A DNA stretch of 64,000 bases, from contig ML677335.1 in assembly GCA_007922305.1 (NCBI GenBank), forward strand, positions 21,697,933 to 21,761,932, written 5' to 3'. Numbering within the stretch: position 1 is the first letter of the stretch; every line of letters starts with the position of its first letter. The notes beneath the pieces were generated by a model. The model saw only the letters and a program-made list of their open reading frames with translations, did no database searches and was not told the DNA's origin. A program made the position numbers and the translations under genes. Positions 51,981 through 64,000 of this stretch are shown in pieces. This DNA comes from Dermatemys mawii. Lineage: Eukaryota; Chordata; Testudines; Dermatemydidae.

Positions 51981-52280
51981 GGGCTGGTCTACACTTGGGG
52001 GCAGGAGGGGATTGACCGAAGATACACAACTTCAGCTACGTGAATAACATAGCTGAAGTTGGCATACCTTCGGCTGACTTACCTGCCGTCCTCACGGAGG
52101 CAGTGGTCGGTGGCGCACTCCCCCGTTGACTCCAGCCTGCGCCTCGCGGCAAGCTGGAGTTCCAGAGTCAACAGGGGCGCCGTTGGCGATCTATTTATCG
52201 CATCTTAATGAGACGCGATAAATCGATCACCAAAAGATCGATTGCTACTCGCCTATCTGGTGGGTAGTGAAGACCTACCC
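51981..52280. mobile_element. Harbinger-type MITE, 300 bp, with internal palindromes
   Basis: The ends are GGGCTGGTCTACACT and AGTGAAGACCTACCC, inverted. Flanked by TTT on both sides (51978-51980 and 52281-52283). The interior has inverted pairs: cttcagctacgtgaataaca with catagctgaag (about 52031-52059), and gatctatttatcgc with gcgataaatcgatc (about 52190-52228). GC-rich relative to its surroundings. Confidence 0.8.
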
Positions 52281-52536
52281 TTTGAGTGTCTGGGAGCAGT
52301 GGTATCAGAGATGCTCTGTTCAGAAGACCTCACTCTGCAATTCATGTGTTCTCATCAATTTAAAAACCACACCCAAGAGACTGCATTGTTCATCGTGCAC
52401 AGCTCCTGCTTCCCACAATGGAGTCCAATAGACTTAGATTTAATCAAATGGCTTAAGCTCATTTCTTGTTCGCCTAGCTTCCTGTTCTTCCCTCCCCTTA
52501 TTCAACTACCTACTAAATAACAGTTTTGCCCCGAAG

Positions 52537-52581
52537 AAATGTTTTAGTGTTTGACCTCCAAAATGTTTTAGTGTTTGACCT
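52537..52581. repeat. 21-bp tandem duplication
   Basis: The unit aaatgttttagtgtttgacc + t occurs at 52537-52557 and 52561-52581, exact, separated by cca. Small recent duplication. Confidence 0.9.
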
Positions 52582-53244
52582 TTAGATAAAGGTCCAAACT
52601 TGTTGTCAAGGTAACTGAGGCATGTCTGAACGGCAATAAACGTCTCTTAAATCCTTATGTTTTACCAGGCATGGAAGGCAGACACAAAGGAATAATGCCT
52701 ATAATATCTGGGGAAGCATTAAATCTTTTCTTCAAATGCCAAGCAGCACACTGTGCGAATGGTCTGGAGGCTGGTTTCTATTCAGCAAAAAAAGCTTCCC
52801 TTACAGACGTTGGGGTTACAGTCTGAGGTAGCTGAATAAGACCTACACATTAGAGACCTTTTGGTATTTTCCTTTCCCATCCCCTTACCCTTAATTATCT
52901 TACCTCTATTTTATTACCTGTGTGCAGCTTCAGCTCACATTTATATTCCTTTCCTAGCAGATGTACATGGGGTGAAGAGCTTAAGCCGTAGGTGGCTGCT
53001 ATAAATATCTCCCTGTCTGTGTTTCCTTCACTCATATTTTTTTAATAAAAGAAACAGATAACATGCAAATAGCTGGAAAAGGGGGTGGAGGTGGTAGGGG
53101 TAGCGTTTAACTCTTGAAAAAGGAAGGTAGCAGCTGTCCCATGTTCCTTATTAAATTCTTCATGCAGTGCCACAGGGCTAGGACACCTGACAGGAGCAAC
53201 CCTGTGTTAAAACTAGACATACTTGAACAAGCAACTGTTGAAAC

Positions 53245-53345
53245 AACTAACTATTGTGAACACGCTTATAGCAAAAAAGGGAGGTAGAAACTAATCTAAA
53301 CTAACTATTGTGGATATATTTATAGTGAAGTAGGCAGAAAATTGG
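53245..53345. repeat. Imperfect tandem duplication, about 50 bp
   Basis: Two copies begin aactaactattgtg and continue with ttatag and a gaag/gagg-rich end; they differ at many positions. Older than the exact duplications elsewhere. Confidence 0.6.
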
Positions 53346-53512
53346 TCTTTACCCGCAAGAAGTATAGATGTTGTAGCTAGGGCAGATGTATATAAACTGA
53401 GGTGTATGACATGAATTGGAGTTGTGGTATCACCCTGTGTCTGAAGAGTCTGGGCCTGGCTTGAGTGTGTAAAAAACTGTCACATGCCTAATAAACTAAT
53501 CTGAGTGACCAG

Positions 53513-53631
53513 TAGGGTTGTCAACCCCCCAGGATTCTCCTGGAGTCTCCAGGAATTAAAGTTTAATCTTTAAAGATTATGTCATGTGATGACACATCCA
53601 GGAATAAGCCCAACCAATATTGGCAATCCTA
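53513..53631. mobile_element. hAT-type MITE, 119 bp (family B-like ends)
   Basis: The ends are TAGGGTTGTCAACC and TTGGCAATCCTA. Flanked by a perfect 8-bp target duplication GTGACCAG (53505-53512 and 53632-53639). The ends match those of the 768-bp element at 19331, so it may be an internally deleted relative, though the interior (aggattctcctggagtctcc) differs. Confidence 0.9.
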
Positions 53632-54298
53632 GTGACCAGCTGGAGTTGCACTGAGTTTTTTGGATCCTAGATAACTGGACATGTGTTTGTGACATTCCCC
53701 AAGGTACAGTCTCAGCTACTGAACAGCTGTGTCCCCTCAATTCTCCAATCTGGGATGCTTTTTACACTGATTTTCTGGCCTTCTCATGAAGCCTCCAGCT
53801 TGTAATTTATTCCCAGCTATTCTTCAGGAGTGGCTAGCGGCAGCACTCTTGCATTGTATCACAGAGCGACTGCAGCAAATTCTGAGTCCTAGACTTGTCC
53901 CCAGAAATGTGCATCTTGTACTTCCCAGCTCTTTCCTTCTGGACAATATAAGCTGACAGAAAGTCCATCATTTCATTAACAGAAAACAATGTGCACAAAT
54001 CTTATCTCAAATGTAAGTTCCCAAACACTTCAATCTAAACATTGGTTTAGATAACACAATATAGCAAGTTAATTAACTACAGAAAGATAGATTAAGTGAT
54101 TACAAGTAATGAGAGCTAAAAGTCAGAATTGGTTACAAAGAAATAAAAAGGTAAAATGCAAACTAATACCTAACTTAACAAGATAAGTGAATTTAAACCA
54201 GAAAGTTCTCTCTCACCACATGCTCACAATAGTCTGGCTGGATTTCTTTAAGCCAGGATCCCTCCCTCAGTTCAACAAAGCTTCCTTTGTTTTAAGTG

Positions 54299-54720
54299 CC
54301 GCTAAGTGTAGACAAGCCTTGACACCACGTCAAGCTAACTACACCAATATTTACTCTACACAACTCATGAAAGTGGAGTTAAGTCAATGTTGTGGGAGAG
54401 TTACATCAGTGGGAGTGAAATTTTAGTGTGGGCACTTACAGAGTTAGATCAACGTAAGGTGCTTTGCATTGACCTAACTCTGTAGTGAAGACTAGGATTT
54501 AGTGAAGATGCTACCTATGTCAACAGGAGAGCTTCTCCCGTTGGCGTGGGCATTCCACTTCTCCTAGATGCAGAAGCTATGTCAACAGAAGTCCTTCCAT
54601 CGACATAACGCTGTCTTCACTGGGGATTAGGCTGGTGTAATTATATCGCTCAGCGGTGTGGATTTTCCACACCTGTGAGCAGCGCAGTTTTACAGAAATT
54701 CCTAGTGTAGGCCAAGCCTG
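54299..54720. repeat. Composite of MITE remnants with palindrome
   Basis: Repeated turtle MITE phrases (agtgtagacaagcc, tagtgaagatgctacctatg, cctagtgtaggccaagcc) mark at least two adjoining or nested elements. The segment 54438-54484 folds on itself (acagagttagatcaa against ttgacctaactctg). Individual borders were not resolved. Confidence 0.55.
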
Positions 54721-56509
54721 AGGTGGTTGTCAGGGAAGGCACCCACACTTCTACTCTAAGCTGAACACATTTAACCTCTATCCAGGGCTGAAACAGAGTG
54801 GGGGCAGAAAAGTTCAAGGAAACACTTCCTTACATTTCCAGCATTGCTAACTCTTGCAATGCTATTGAAAGTCTTAATATTTGGCGTGGTGGTTGTTTAT
54901 TTTGTTTTAAAAGACCCAGCTCCTGGAATCTAGTGATTAGGTGAGGACCTCAGCCTTCATTTTGTTTTATTTTTAAAATCAGTCTCTAGCCCTCATGGTA
55001 GCAGGGAAAGGCTTGAAAACAGTACCTGAAGGCTCAAAACCTAGGAAGCAAATAAAAACACAATTCTTTTTTTAAAAAATCATACTTTATAAAGCGGTCT
55101 CTTCATTTTGGGTGGACCTGACTCATGATTTTTGAGCACACAGGGTTGGACAGTATTTCTATCACCTGTTTGGCCAACTTATGTGAATGTTCATTATGGA
55201 GAATACGGTCTTCTCCTTATCCTCAGATCAAGTGACATCTGTAACTGTTTAATTCTTTTGAGAATTTCACCAGGTTTGGTCTTCACTAGTGCTAAAGTAA
55301 TACCATAATTCTGCACTCACCCACCTTTAATGCTATAAAAAGTGCCACAGAAGACATAATATATACAAGGAGAGAGAACAAGACAGCTGCAGTTAACCAG
55401 CACCTCACAACTAGTGTGTTCACTTTGGTAACCTATTTCTGGATCACCAAGAGTCAGCTGATTCCATCAGGCAATTCCATTTCCTTCTATTACTACCAGA
55501 CTGAAGAGTTCCCCTCCTCCTCACTTTCCTTTTGCTTAGGTAATTGTTAGAGATTCCAACTTATCTCCCTCTCCTAGGGAAGTTCAATAATTCAGGATGC
55601 TAAATCTAAAAGTACTATGGTACTTCAAAGACAAATGAAAAAAAGTGAGCAGGCAACATTTTAAGTGTAGTTTGTTCTTTGTAGAGAGATGTATAGTTTC
55701 TTATCTAGAAAAAAAGCTTAATCACATTCCATCCCCAGGTCTGGTTAGGATTGGCCAGTTTTCCTTCATAAAATTTCATAAAGTTTTGACAATTCAGCTC
55801 AGAGAATAAATCTTCATTCTCCATTTTCAATTCATAGCATTCATCTACTAGGTGAGGTTTATACAGTTAAAAAACCCTTCACTGGTCCTATACATATGTT
55901 AAAACAGAAAGGAAGCATCTCATTTAACTCATGAGATGCACATCAGGAGATTTTTCCCTAGAAACACTTGCCATTATATGAACGTATTGCATTACTGACT
56001 TTTCTGTTTTACCTCTGCTCTCTGCCAACTTTATGTGACTGTTTACAGAGCTGTAGTTCTTTGGCAGAAGGGGATGCTTAAGAGAACAATCAAAGAGTTC
56101 AAGAAATTGCTAACGAAGATTTATACTATAAAGATTTAAAACTACCAGAAAACATCCAATTTAATCAGACAGTGGACTAGAGAGCAAAGACTCAGTTTGT
56201 ATATGAACTTTTACTTTCCTCATTTCTACGTAAGTGAAGTGTCAGATTTCTCTCTGCATACCCCATCTGCACCTCTTCTATTATATTAGAGACCAAATAA
56301 TGCTGACCCACTGTTCACTTTAAATGCATGTATGAGAGCATGAGTGACACAGTAGAAATTACAAAGGAGTGAAAGACTACAAAATTAACCCCTTGTCCAG
56401 AAGACAACTGACATAAATCCATCTAACACAATCTTAGAAGGTAGGGGAATAGACCAGGCTTGCAAAAGCAAATCCTTCCTTTCAGACTGGGCACAGTGTA
56501 CTCTCTGTA

Positions 56510-56611
56510 TAGATAGATAGATAGACTGATAGACAGACAGACAGAGATATAAACATGTTTATTCTGTGCATGTGTGTTTACACGTGTGTGTGTGTGTGAG
56601 AGAGAGAGAGA
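56510..56611. repeat. Compound microsatellites (GATA/GACA, TG, AG)
   Basis: GATA units at 56510-56525 and GACA units at 56531-56545, then after about 40 bp a (TG)n run at 56584-56598 passing into (AG)n to 56611. Confidence 0.92.
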
Positions 56612-57589
56612 CATATGTCATTTTGAAAGTGCCAAATCTAAAAGGCAAAACTAGTAGTGATTGCATTGATTCATGTTGTTTTTGAACAACAGAGGTGTGA
56701 CTGAGGATCATTAACAGTAATTCAAAGTGCACTTTGGCTCAAGAAACACAAATTAATAAACTTTCAGAAGTGGAAGTGTGTGTAACAAAAAACACCAGTA
56801 AAACTAACTTAATCAGATTCAGAAACTAGATGGATTTGGTTGACTGGATTCTCCTCAAAATTGAAAATAAAGTCTTTGAAACCAAGCCAGTATTTTTCGT
56901 TTTTTTTTTAAAAAAGACAGTATGAAGTTATTATGAGCAATGCCCCTTAAGGGAACAACAAAGGCTAGATAATGGGCAAGCTTCATAGAACCAATACAAT
57001 CTAAAGGTCTTATGACATGGTTACAATTTATTTAGCAATTATTATCACAACAGTAAAGAAAGGGAGGCAAAAGTGAACAGAAACCCACAGAAGGAGCATT
57101 ATCTTAACTGATGGAACCAGTGACTTAGTCTGTGTGTTGCAATAGGACCCAATATTCATTTGCTGTTCCTCTTATAAAAGTTTTCCTGTAATTGGGATTG
57201 AGACCCAGGATGGCCTTTAACAGTTTAGTATCTTCCTCTTTCACCCTCCCTGTGAATATAAGCTTCCAGGGTGGACTTTGCTCCATTGCAGCTATATGGG
57301 TTCTACTGTAGTATCCATGTCCGAACAGCTATTGGAGTTAATGGGTACTGACCTTTTGTAACCCTGATGCAGGCAATTTGATTAGGATCTAGCAAAAGAG
57401 GACTAGTCTCTTACCAGCACTCCTGCATGTCACACCCTCCATACAATACAATTTGCTATGAAAAGAAAAGGCTTAAGGCTTGGTATGGAAACTAGAACTG
57501 TGTGGGGAAAGGTAACTCCACTTTAGAGGATTTTAATATCTTGAACAAATGCCAAAAATATTGAAATGCTCCACAAATGGGAAATGTGG

Positions 57590-57860
57590 CCATTTGCCTG
57601 ACATGGTGCACTGGAAGCTCTGGGGTCCCTAGGATCCAGGGCCATTTGCTTGGTAGGGTGTCCCAGACGTGTGGACCTTGGCAGCCCCAACGCCAAAGAA
57701 CTGGAAGCCTGAGAGTTGATGTGCACAAGGCTCCCAGGCTCCTGACTCCCAGCCCATCCTATCTGCGGGGCTGCCCACAAGCCCTGCTCCACAGCAACCC
57801 ACCAGGAAAGCAGCAGAGTAGCCTAGGAGCTTAGGTAAAATTCCTAGGCTGTCATCCAGA
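57590..57860. repeat. GC-rich unclassified stretch
   Basis: Abruptly GC-rich (ctggggtccctaggatccag, ctgcggggctgcccacaagc) within AT-rich intron. Probably a repeat interior; no ends recognised. Overlapping frames on both strands are not supported as genes. Confidence 0.3.
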
Positions 57861-58111
57861 CAAGCTGCAGAGCTGATGGGTGGGTGGAAGTACCAGCAAC
57901 CTTACTTAATTTTCATCAAGTGTTAGTCAAAATTGAACTATCCTTTGCTAACCTTCTGAATGTTTGACCAATCTGCATTCTAAGGTGGAAAGATGATCCA
58001 CTGGAGAATTTCCAACCCGTTCTAATGGAAACATTCTACCTAGATTAATTATTTTGGGGAGAGAAAGTAGTTAAGGTCATTAGAGTTTCTTCTAGTCCAC
58101 ACAGTATAATG

Positions 58112-58419
58112 CAGGGGTAGGCAACCTATGGCATGTGTGCCGAAGGCAGCACACGAGCTGATTTTCAGTGGCACTCACGCTACCTGGGTCCTGGCCACTG
58201 GTCCAGGGATCTCTGCATTTTAATGTAATATATAACTAACCTATTGTATGTAAAGTAGGTAAGGTTTTTAAAATGTTTAAGAAGCTTCATTTAACATTAT
58301 AGACTTATAGAAAGAGACCTTCTAAAAACATTAAAATGTATTACTGGCATGCAAAACCTTAAATTAGAGTGAATAAATGAAGACCTGGAACACTACTTCT
58401 GAAAGGTTGCTAACCCCTG
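58112..58419. mobile_element. hAT-type MITE, 308 bp (family F)
   Basis: The ends are CAGGGGTAGGCAACC and GGTTGCTAACCCCTG. Flanked by a perfect 8-bp target duplication GTATAATG (58104-58111 and 58420-58427). Interior phrases gattttcagtggcactcacg and ttagagtgaataaatgaaga are characteristic of a widespread turtle hAT family. Confidence 0.94.
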
Positions 58420-60920
58420 GTATAATGCATATGAAGTTCACCTTAATCAGGGAGTGAAACTGTACGCAAGTTTGATAAAAATGGGACAGATCTAAAGACT
58501 ATTTGGTGAACAAAACACGTGCAACAGATTCATTCCTATAAAATGAAGCTGCCCACTCCCCAAGTCAGGAGCGCAGACATAGGGAGCAACAAGCCTTCAT
58601 GAGAAGCTGTACTCATCACTGGAGGGGAAGGTGGACAAACAAATACAAGTTGGAGGACCCCCAGCATTGACTGGGATAGAAGCATTAGAAGGCATGGAAC
58701 AAAGTGGAGGAAGAAGCACAGGGACATGAGGCTGAGGCAAAAGGAAGAGGCTGGACCTGGAATCTGAAAGGGGCTGAAGGTGGGGAAAGGACAGTGCCTG
58801 AAAAGTCAATGGTAAAGAGTAGAAATAGGTTCCAAGGTGTGTGGGGATGGAATTTATTCTAAGTGTGAGACTGTGAAACAGATTCAGTGGGGAGGAGGGT
58901 TGAGGGACCTTGATTTGTGAAAAACTGTGGGATGAATTGATTTTAATTTTGGGTTGTAAAGCAAAATTGAGTTACAACTGGAATGACTTTATTGTAATTT
59001 GTGGAGAATTAATGATGTACATGGGAGCAGCATGAATTATTTTTTTAAGTGGGGAAGGAAAATTGATCCTATGAGGAAGCAAATGGGGAGATTCATTCTG
59101 ATCTATCGAAGAGCGAAGATGGAGAATTTATTTTTAATCTACTAGTCCTTATTTCGTGGAAGTGACAGGTCCTGGTCGGCAAGCAGCAACCAGGAAAGTA
59201 ATTCATTAGATGGCCTCACTATTAAAATTTTGGAAACCTCTGCTCTCGTCCACTCTTTGCGAATAGAACCTGCACAAATCATAATGTGTACTGACGGCCA
59301 CTACTTTCCTCAATGGATCACTGCCATAATTGATGTCAGAGGCTGCAGAACATAAATAGAAAACCCTCTATTCAACATTCACAACCATTTAAGGCATTTG
59401 CCAGGAATTCCATTTGTTTGGAGAATTGCTGACACAGTGAATTAAGTATTGCAGTCAGGAGAGACATATTTCACATCACATTCTAAATGAGCACTAGCCG
59501 CAGACTGATACTTTACCAAGAGCAGGCCCACACACAGAAAGGGAAGAGAACAGATACAGCAATGACTTTAGTGCTGAACCACAGCATGACGCAGCTAATC
59601 ATATTTGAACCAATCAGGAAGGAGTCCTACTCTTCAAGTTGTGAGAGAAACTAATTTTTTAAAAAAATTGTATACAGGCAGAGTTTTATTGAAGGTATAG
59701 CATTATCAATATCACTCAGTCGTTGAGATTACATGACAGTCATAAATGGTAAGGTCAAAATCTAAAAGAAACCAATATCCTGTTAGCAAAGATACTTATA
59801 ATATTGTACTGGTGACTGTACTAGTCTAATCCCTGTTCCAGTGCACACCATTCCACCAAGTTTCTGAATTACTGAAATATCTTTCAAAGTTACAACATGC
59901 ATCCAACACAAGGTCATACCCAGCCGAGTCCCTAGACTTGTAGATTTATTGTATACAACACTCTTTTTTCACTACTAGTTATTTCATTTGCCTTGAAATA
60001 GGAACTGCACACACTGATAAATGAATGGTAAAAGGTCACTTAACTTCTCTGTTGCTTTTGTAAATATCTCAGTACCAGGATTGGATCTATTAATGTCAAG
60101 AATTATTGGATAGTACAGAACAAGTTGTATACCAGAAGAATATATTAAATCTCACTTGGTATGATGCACTCAACTAGCCATTTTCCATTACTAAAAATAA
60201 GAAATCTTAGCAACAAAGAACCTGAAACTTGATCACGAGAGGTCATGAATAAATTTTTTTAAAAGAAAAAAAATTGCTTTTACATTCCCAGAGGATTTGC
60301 TGGTAATTTATACCTTGCTTTGAGATCTGTGAAGTTCACTTTTTCTTACTGGACAACATAGAATTGATTTTTGATTTAAGATGTATATCTATAGCAACAG
60401 ATGTTATAAAAGAATTCTTTAACAGGTTAAATTACAGAGTTTCATCATCATTTATGACTTAATTCAGTGATTCTCAACAGATGAAAGCACTTGATGATCC
60501 ATGGAGAGCTGCCAAGTCACAAGATTTTAACTCTCCTTGTTTACACCAGTGAAATTGTATGTAAAAAAAGCTTTAAAAAATATTTCCCACTATTACATTT
60601 TTCCCTGCAAACAATTGCTACATGTCACTACTGGGATTCCCTTTCCACTCAACTTATCTAGAACACTTTGTCCAGCTCTGGAAGAACACTTCATCCAGTT
60701 CTCTGGAATCTAAAAAAGTCAAGTTTGACGTCAGATTTCGTTTGGCAGATAGCAAAACTACGCTGAGTTGGCATAGCTAAAGAGGTTGGCATAGGCCAGG
60801 CCTTAGCTACAGTTATAGACTTCTATGAACCTAAATGGCAGGGAAAATTGGCCTATTGCAATCTTGAATCAGGTGGAGTCTTCAATAGTAGGTAGGGGCC
60901 TAGCTTGCTTTGGTGCTTTA

Positions 60921-61607
60921 GGGCATGGTTACACTTGCAGGTTTATAGCGGTATTGGTTATAGCTGTCTTCATATACAGCTATAGGGATAGCGCTATAGC
61001 GGCCACACTGATACCTGCCAGCAGTGTAGCGTGGCCACATTTCCGGCACTTGCAGCGGCACAGGAGTGGTGCATTATGGGCAGCTATCCCAGCATTCAGC
61101 TGGGTGCAATGCGCTTTTCAAACGAGGGGGGTGAGGGGGAACGTGTTGTGTGTATGCGGAGGGAGAGAGTTCGTCATTCTGAGAGCCTGTCAGTAAGCGT
61201 TCTTTGACAGAGAAGACTAGGCAGGCTTTGTATTTCAGACAGGCTCCCTCCCTAAACATTTGCACTGCTTATCTTTCGAGTTAAGAGAGAGACTCTGAAA
61301 ACATACTTCCGCATTCCTCCTGCTGGGAGTTCAAAACAAAGGGAAGAGATGTCAATCGTCTTAAATGGCTCGGGGCGTCCCCAGAGATCACTTGTTGCAC
61401 TATCTGTGTTAATACTCACTCACACTTGAAATAAGATGGAACACGGAATACGCAATAGCTGTTAATCCTCTGGGAAGGGAGGATTACCAGCAGCGCTATA
61501 ACTGTGGGTTTATAGCACTCTATGTGCCTCGCCAGTCTGGACGGGAAGTAAGTTATAGCGCTCCTGGAGGTTTTATAGCGCTATAAAGTGCCAGTGTAAC
61601 CAAGGCC
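60921..61607. mobile_element. Harbinger-type non-autonomous element, 687 bp
   Basis: The ends are GGGCATGGTTACACTTGCA and CCAGTGTAACCAAGGCC, inverted repeats extending into tttatagcg / cgctataaa. Flanked by TTA on both sides (60918-60920 and 61608-61610), the classic PIF/Harbinger target duplication. Interior has several gctatagcg-like motifs. A 123-codon plus-strand frame across its left part is not a gene. Confidence 0.88.
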
Positions 61608-64000
61608 TTAGTAAATCCCAGTAAGCATTTTTTTTAGTGCCTAAGTACCTTCATAAATCTGGCCTGTGGACGATAATATGCAAATGTTTGAAAAAATCCT
61701 GATTAGTTTATGCCTGGTTCTATCTTGCTCCCTCAATGTGATTCAACCATGGGAAACAAAACAAAAATAGCCTCATGTGAACAAACAGCTCCCCATGGAA
61801 TATCAGCGCAAGTCTGAGAATTGCTGAGATGATAAAGTTTCATCTACTACTGCTGTTTCATGGGGAGGGACAAGATTAATGCAGCTTCACTGTTGATTTG
61901 TGCAATGCTTCTCTCTTTTCCCACAGGGTGAAGATTCTTTATCCAGAATTACATCCAATGAATCCAGAGAGCAGCCAGCAGAAGCCACAAAATGATGGTA
62001 CCGTAGACGGAATATTTTATTTCACTTATTGGTCCAGATTGCACAAAGTTTTGATAATAAGCTATTTTTTAAGTGGAATTTTGAAGCAGGCAGTCTGAGC
62101 TTTGGGACAATTGGAACATGAGACCTCTGTAGTTCTGATTTCATATGATGCATTTTCTTTATTGATTTAATGGATAAGAGAGAAATGATTCTTGAGTTTG
62201 AACTAGCAGATCAGTTCATAGTATAATTTAAGAAAAAGCACACACTAAAAGGTCATACTGACCTTCACAGGAAGCAGCAGTAGGTCAACTGGGCTTTTTT
62301 CCCCCTGAAAGCAATATTTTTCCCAGTCTCTTTAAATTTAATATCCAACTGAAGAAATACCTGTACATCGTCATCTCAGAAATGCAGTCTCTTAATTCAA
62401 GGAAGGTTGTACCTTTGTCTGAATGTAAAAAATGTTTTCTCAGTCAATGTGGATAATCTCATCTTTTAGACGTGATCAGCCAGCATCTCTCAACTACACT
62501 TGCCTAACATCAGTGTCACCAAGAGAATTTATCCAGATGTTTATGCAAGGAGCTTTTAAATCAGAGTATGTATAAGTGAAATCTATTAGTTTTCACATGC
62601 TTCTCAGGATAAATCCAATCCTAAAATATAAAAAGTGATATATGGCTGGATTTAGTATCTTCTATAGTTTTGATCCAGTAGATAGTCAGTAAATTTTAAA
62701 ATGCTTCTCAACAAGATTCAAACCACCGTATTGCATACCTGTCCTGAATTACTACTGACGAGCTAACAATTAAAAAAAGGAAGTTTGGTTTCATAGCAGA
62801 AGCAGCAGATAGAAGGGCAGAGAGGCATTTATGCACATGCAGAAGTAATCCTTAAAAACACATAAGTTCTCATGGCATTTTCTCATCTGATCTGGATTTC
62901 AGTTAAACTTTTTTGTGATAAAGTTATTGTTAGCATGTTTAAAAAGAAACAGAATGGAGGTAAAAGGGGAGAAGTTATTTAAACTATCTCAACCCAAGGC
63001 CAGAGATGGGGCTAAGTTGCAACTCTGTCACATACGCCCCTGTCTTGGGAGAGTAGAATACTTGTGAGAGAGAAAGCAGAGATTCATGTCAATGAACTTT
63101 AGAGTATAATAGGACTGGACACCATGCAAGCTTCTGATCTAACTGAACTCATGCTGGAATCAGCTTCTGAATCCATATATCAGAGCTGTGAATCTTGGAA
63201 CCTGTTCCTGTGCTCCAGGATATTGTGTTATTGAAAATATTACTTTGACTTTACAGCATGTTTCATTCTAGGATTTCTAAGTTACAAGGAAATCAAGTAG
63301 CATGCTCAAAGTTGGGAAGAAAGCTTTGGAGGGTGGCCTGCAGCCTTACCTGATCATCGTTGCATAGCACACAATACTTTGGAGAATATTCTAATGCAAG
63401 AAAAAAAATATTCCACAACCAAGGCTGCTGCCACCAACTGTCAGGAGCAAACACCAGATCACAAGTAACTGGAATTTTTGAACTGTTTCCTTTCCCACTA
63501 CCATATATTAATTAGCAGTATATGCTTCGGCAATAGGTCATTTTCCCTTACAGTTACAGGAGTCCATGGCAGGCAGGCTGCCTACTGATACTGTAGTAAA
63601 GGATTTTACCTAATGTTAAGCTTTCGCATTCCAAAGACACAAGGCACACAGTCTTAAGTTTTAATAACCCTAATTTGCTAAATCGGATTTACCACAGGAC
63701 AGAAACCTATACTCATTACTCACGTTCCTAAGTTCCTAATTTGTGCTATTGACCTTCTGCATTTAGTCACCAATATAGCACATCCTGCTGTGTATTACCA
63801 AATTAAAGAGATATGTACAGCGAGTTATCCTTGGGCTAAAGTACAGGCTTTTGTAACTATCCATTTTCATTAACTGTTGTTCTTTTTGGTCACAATAGTC
63901 CCCTGCTCTTCACTACCACTGGGGGAACAACCACCATAATCTCTTTAGAGCACTAAGACGCAGGAAAAATAGGCCATGGTACTGCAAACTTCACTAATTT

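Larger units (their letters stand above)
47623..64000. other. MCU intron 1, partial
   Basis: At least 16.4 kb up to the window end, with no MCU exon 1 found. It carries the CR1 copy 50410-50940, Harbinger-type elements 51273, 51981 and 60921, hAT elements 53513 and 58112, palindromic MITE remnants 54299-54720, microsatellites at 56510 and a GC-rich piece at 57590-57860. I saw no exon-like sequence of any other gene. Confidence 0.65.

Noticed and set aside
56510..56611. Repeat array resembling CRISPR
   Set aside because: Simple dinucleotide and tetranucleotide microsatellites in a vertebrate intron, without spacers.
60825..61196. 123-codon plus-strand open frame
   Set aside because: Crosses the left border of the Harbinger-type element at 60921, so the frame combines intron and transposon sequence. 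No recognisable domain.
49740..64000. Possible MCU exon 1 in the window
   Set aside because: Searched the minus strand for a GC-rich start with a targeting peptide ending at a phase-0 donor; nothing fits, and no CpG-island-like region is present before 64000.

Overview
This is a vertebrate nuclear window, most likely from a turtle. It carries two multi-exon genes, both on the minus strand, arranged head to tail. The turtle assignment is an inference. The split-codon exons with GT/AG borders show an animal nuclear genome, the two proteins are vertebrate orthologues with human-like residues, and the introns are full of short hAT-like and Harbinger-like elements, CR1-type LINE pieces and LTR/DIRS-like elements of kinds I associate with chelonian genomes.

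Right part, from about 24.2 kb to the window end: MCU, the pore subunit of the mitochondrial calcium uniporter. Seven coding exons are visible (47553-47622, 38952-39122, 37220-37324, 32251-32411, 31176-31379, 26818-26934 and 26024-26101). Their reading phases join without a break into 301 codons plus a stop, which is exactly human MCU residues 51-351. Exon 1 (start codon and most of the mitochondrial targeting sequence) lies beyond 64000. A 3' UTR of about 1.8 kb runs down to a poly(A) signal at 24249-24254.

Left part, from 17244 to the window start: OIT3, a secreted liver protein with a D8C domain, EGF-like domains and a ZP domain. Six exons (17181-17244, 13077-13451, 10999-11109, 7217-7339, 4734-4856 and 761-921) join into 319 codons: signal peptide, D8C region, three EGF-like modules and the start of the ZP domain. 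The remaining ZP exons lie to the left of position 1. Gene order and orientation (MCU then OIT3) match human chromosome 10q22. About 7 kb separates the MCU poly(A) signal from the OIT3 start codon.

The rest is intron and intergenic DNA. By eye I could delimit several complete non-autonomous DNA transposons from inverted ends plus target-site duplications. Elements with 8-bp duplications (hAT type) lie at 6878, 11862, 19331, 40557, 40863, 46288, 53513 and 58112. Elements with 3-bp duplications (Harbinger type) lie at 51273, 51981 and 60921. Two related retroelement pieces at 27.5-30.5 kb and 37.8-38.6 kb have inverted rather than direct repeats. No tRNA, rRNA, CRISPR or prokaryote-type features were seen. 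Most open reading frames over 60 codons here are chance frames in introns or repeats. I see no new gene system; the most useful results are the short exons with no long open frame around them and the precisely bounded mobile elements.
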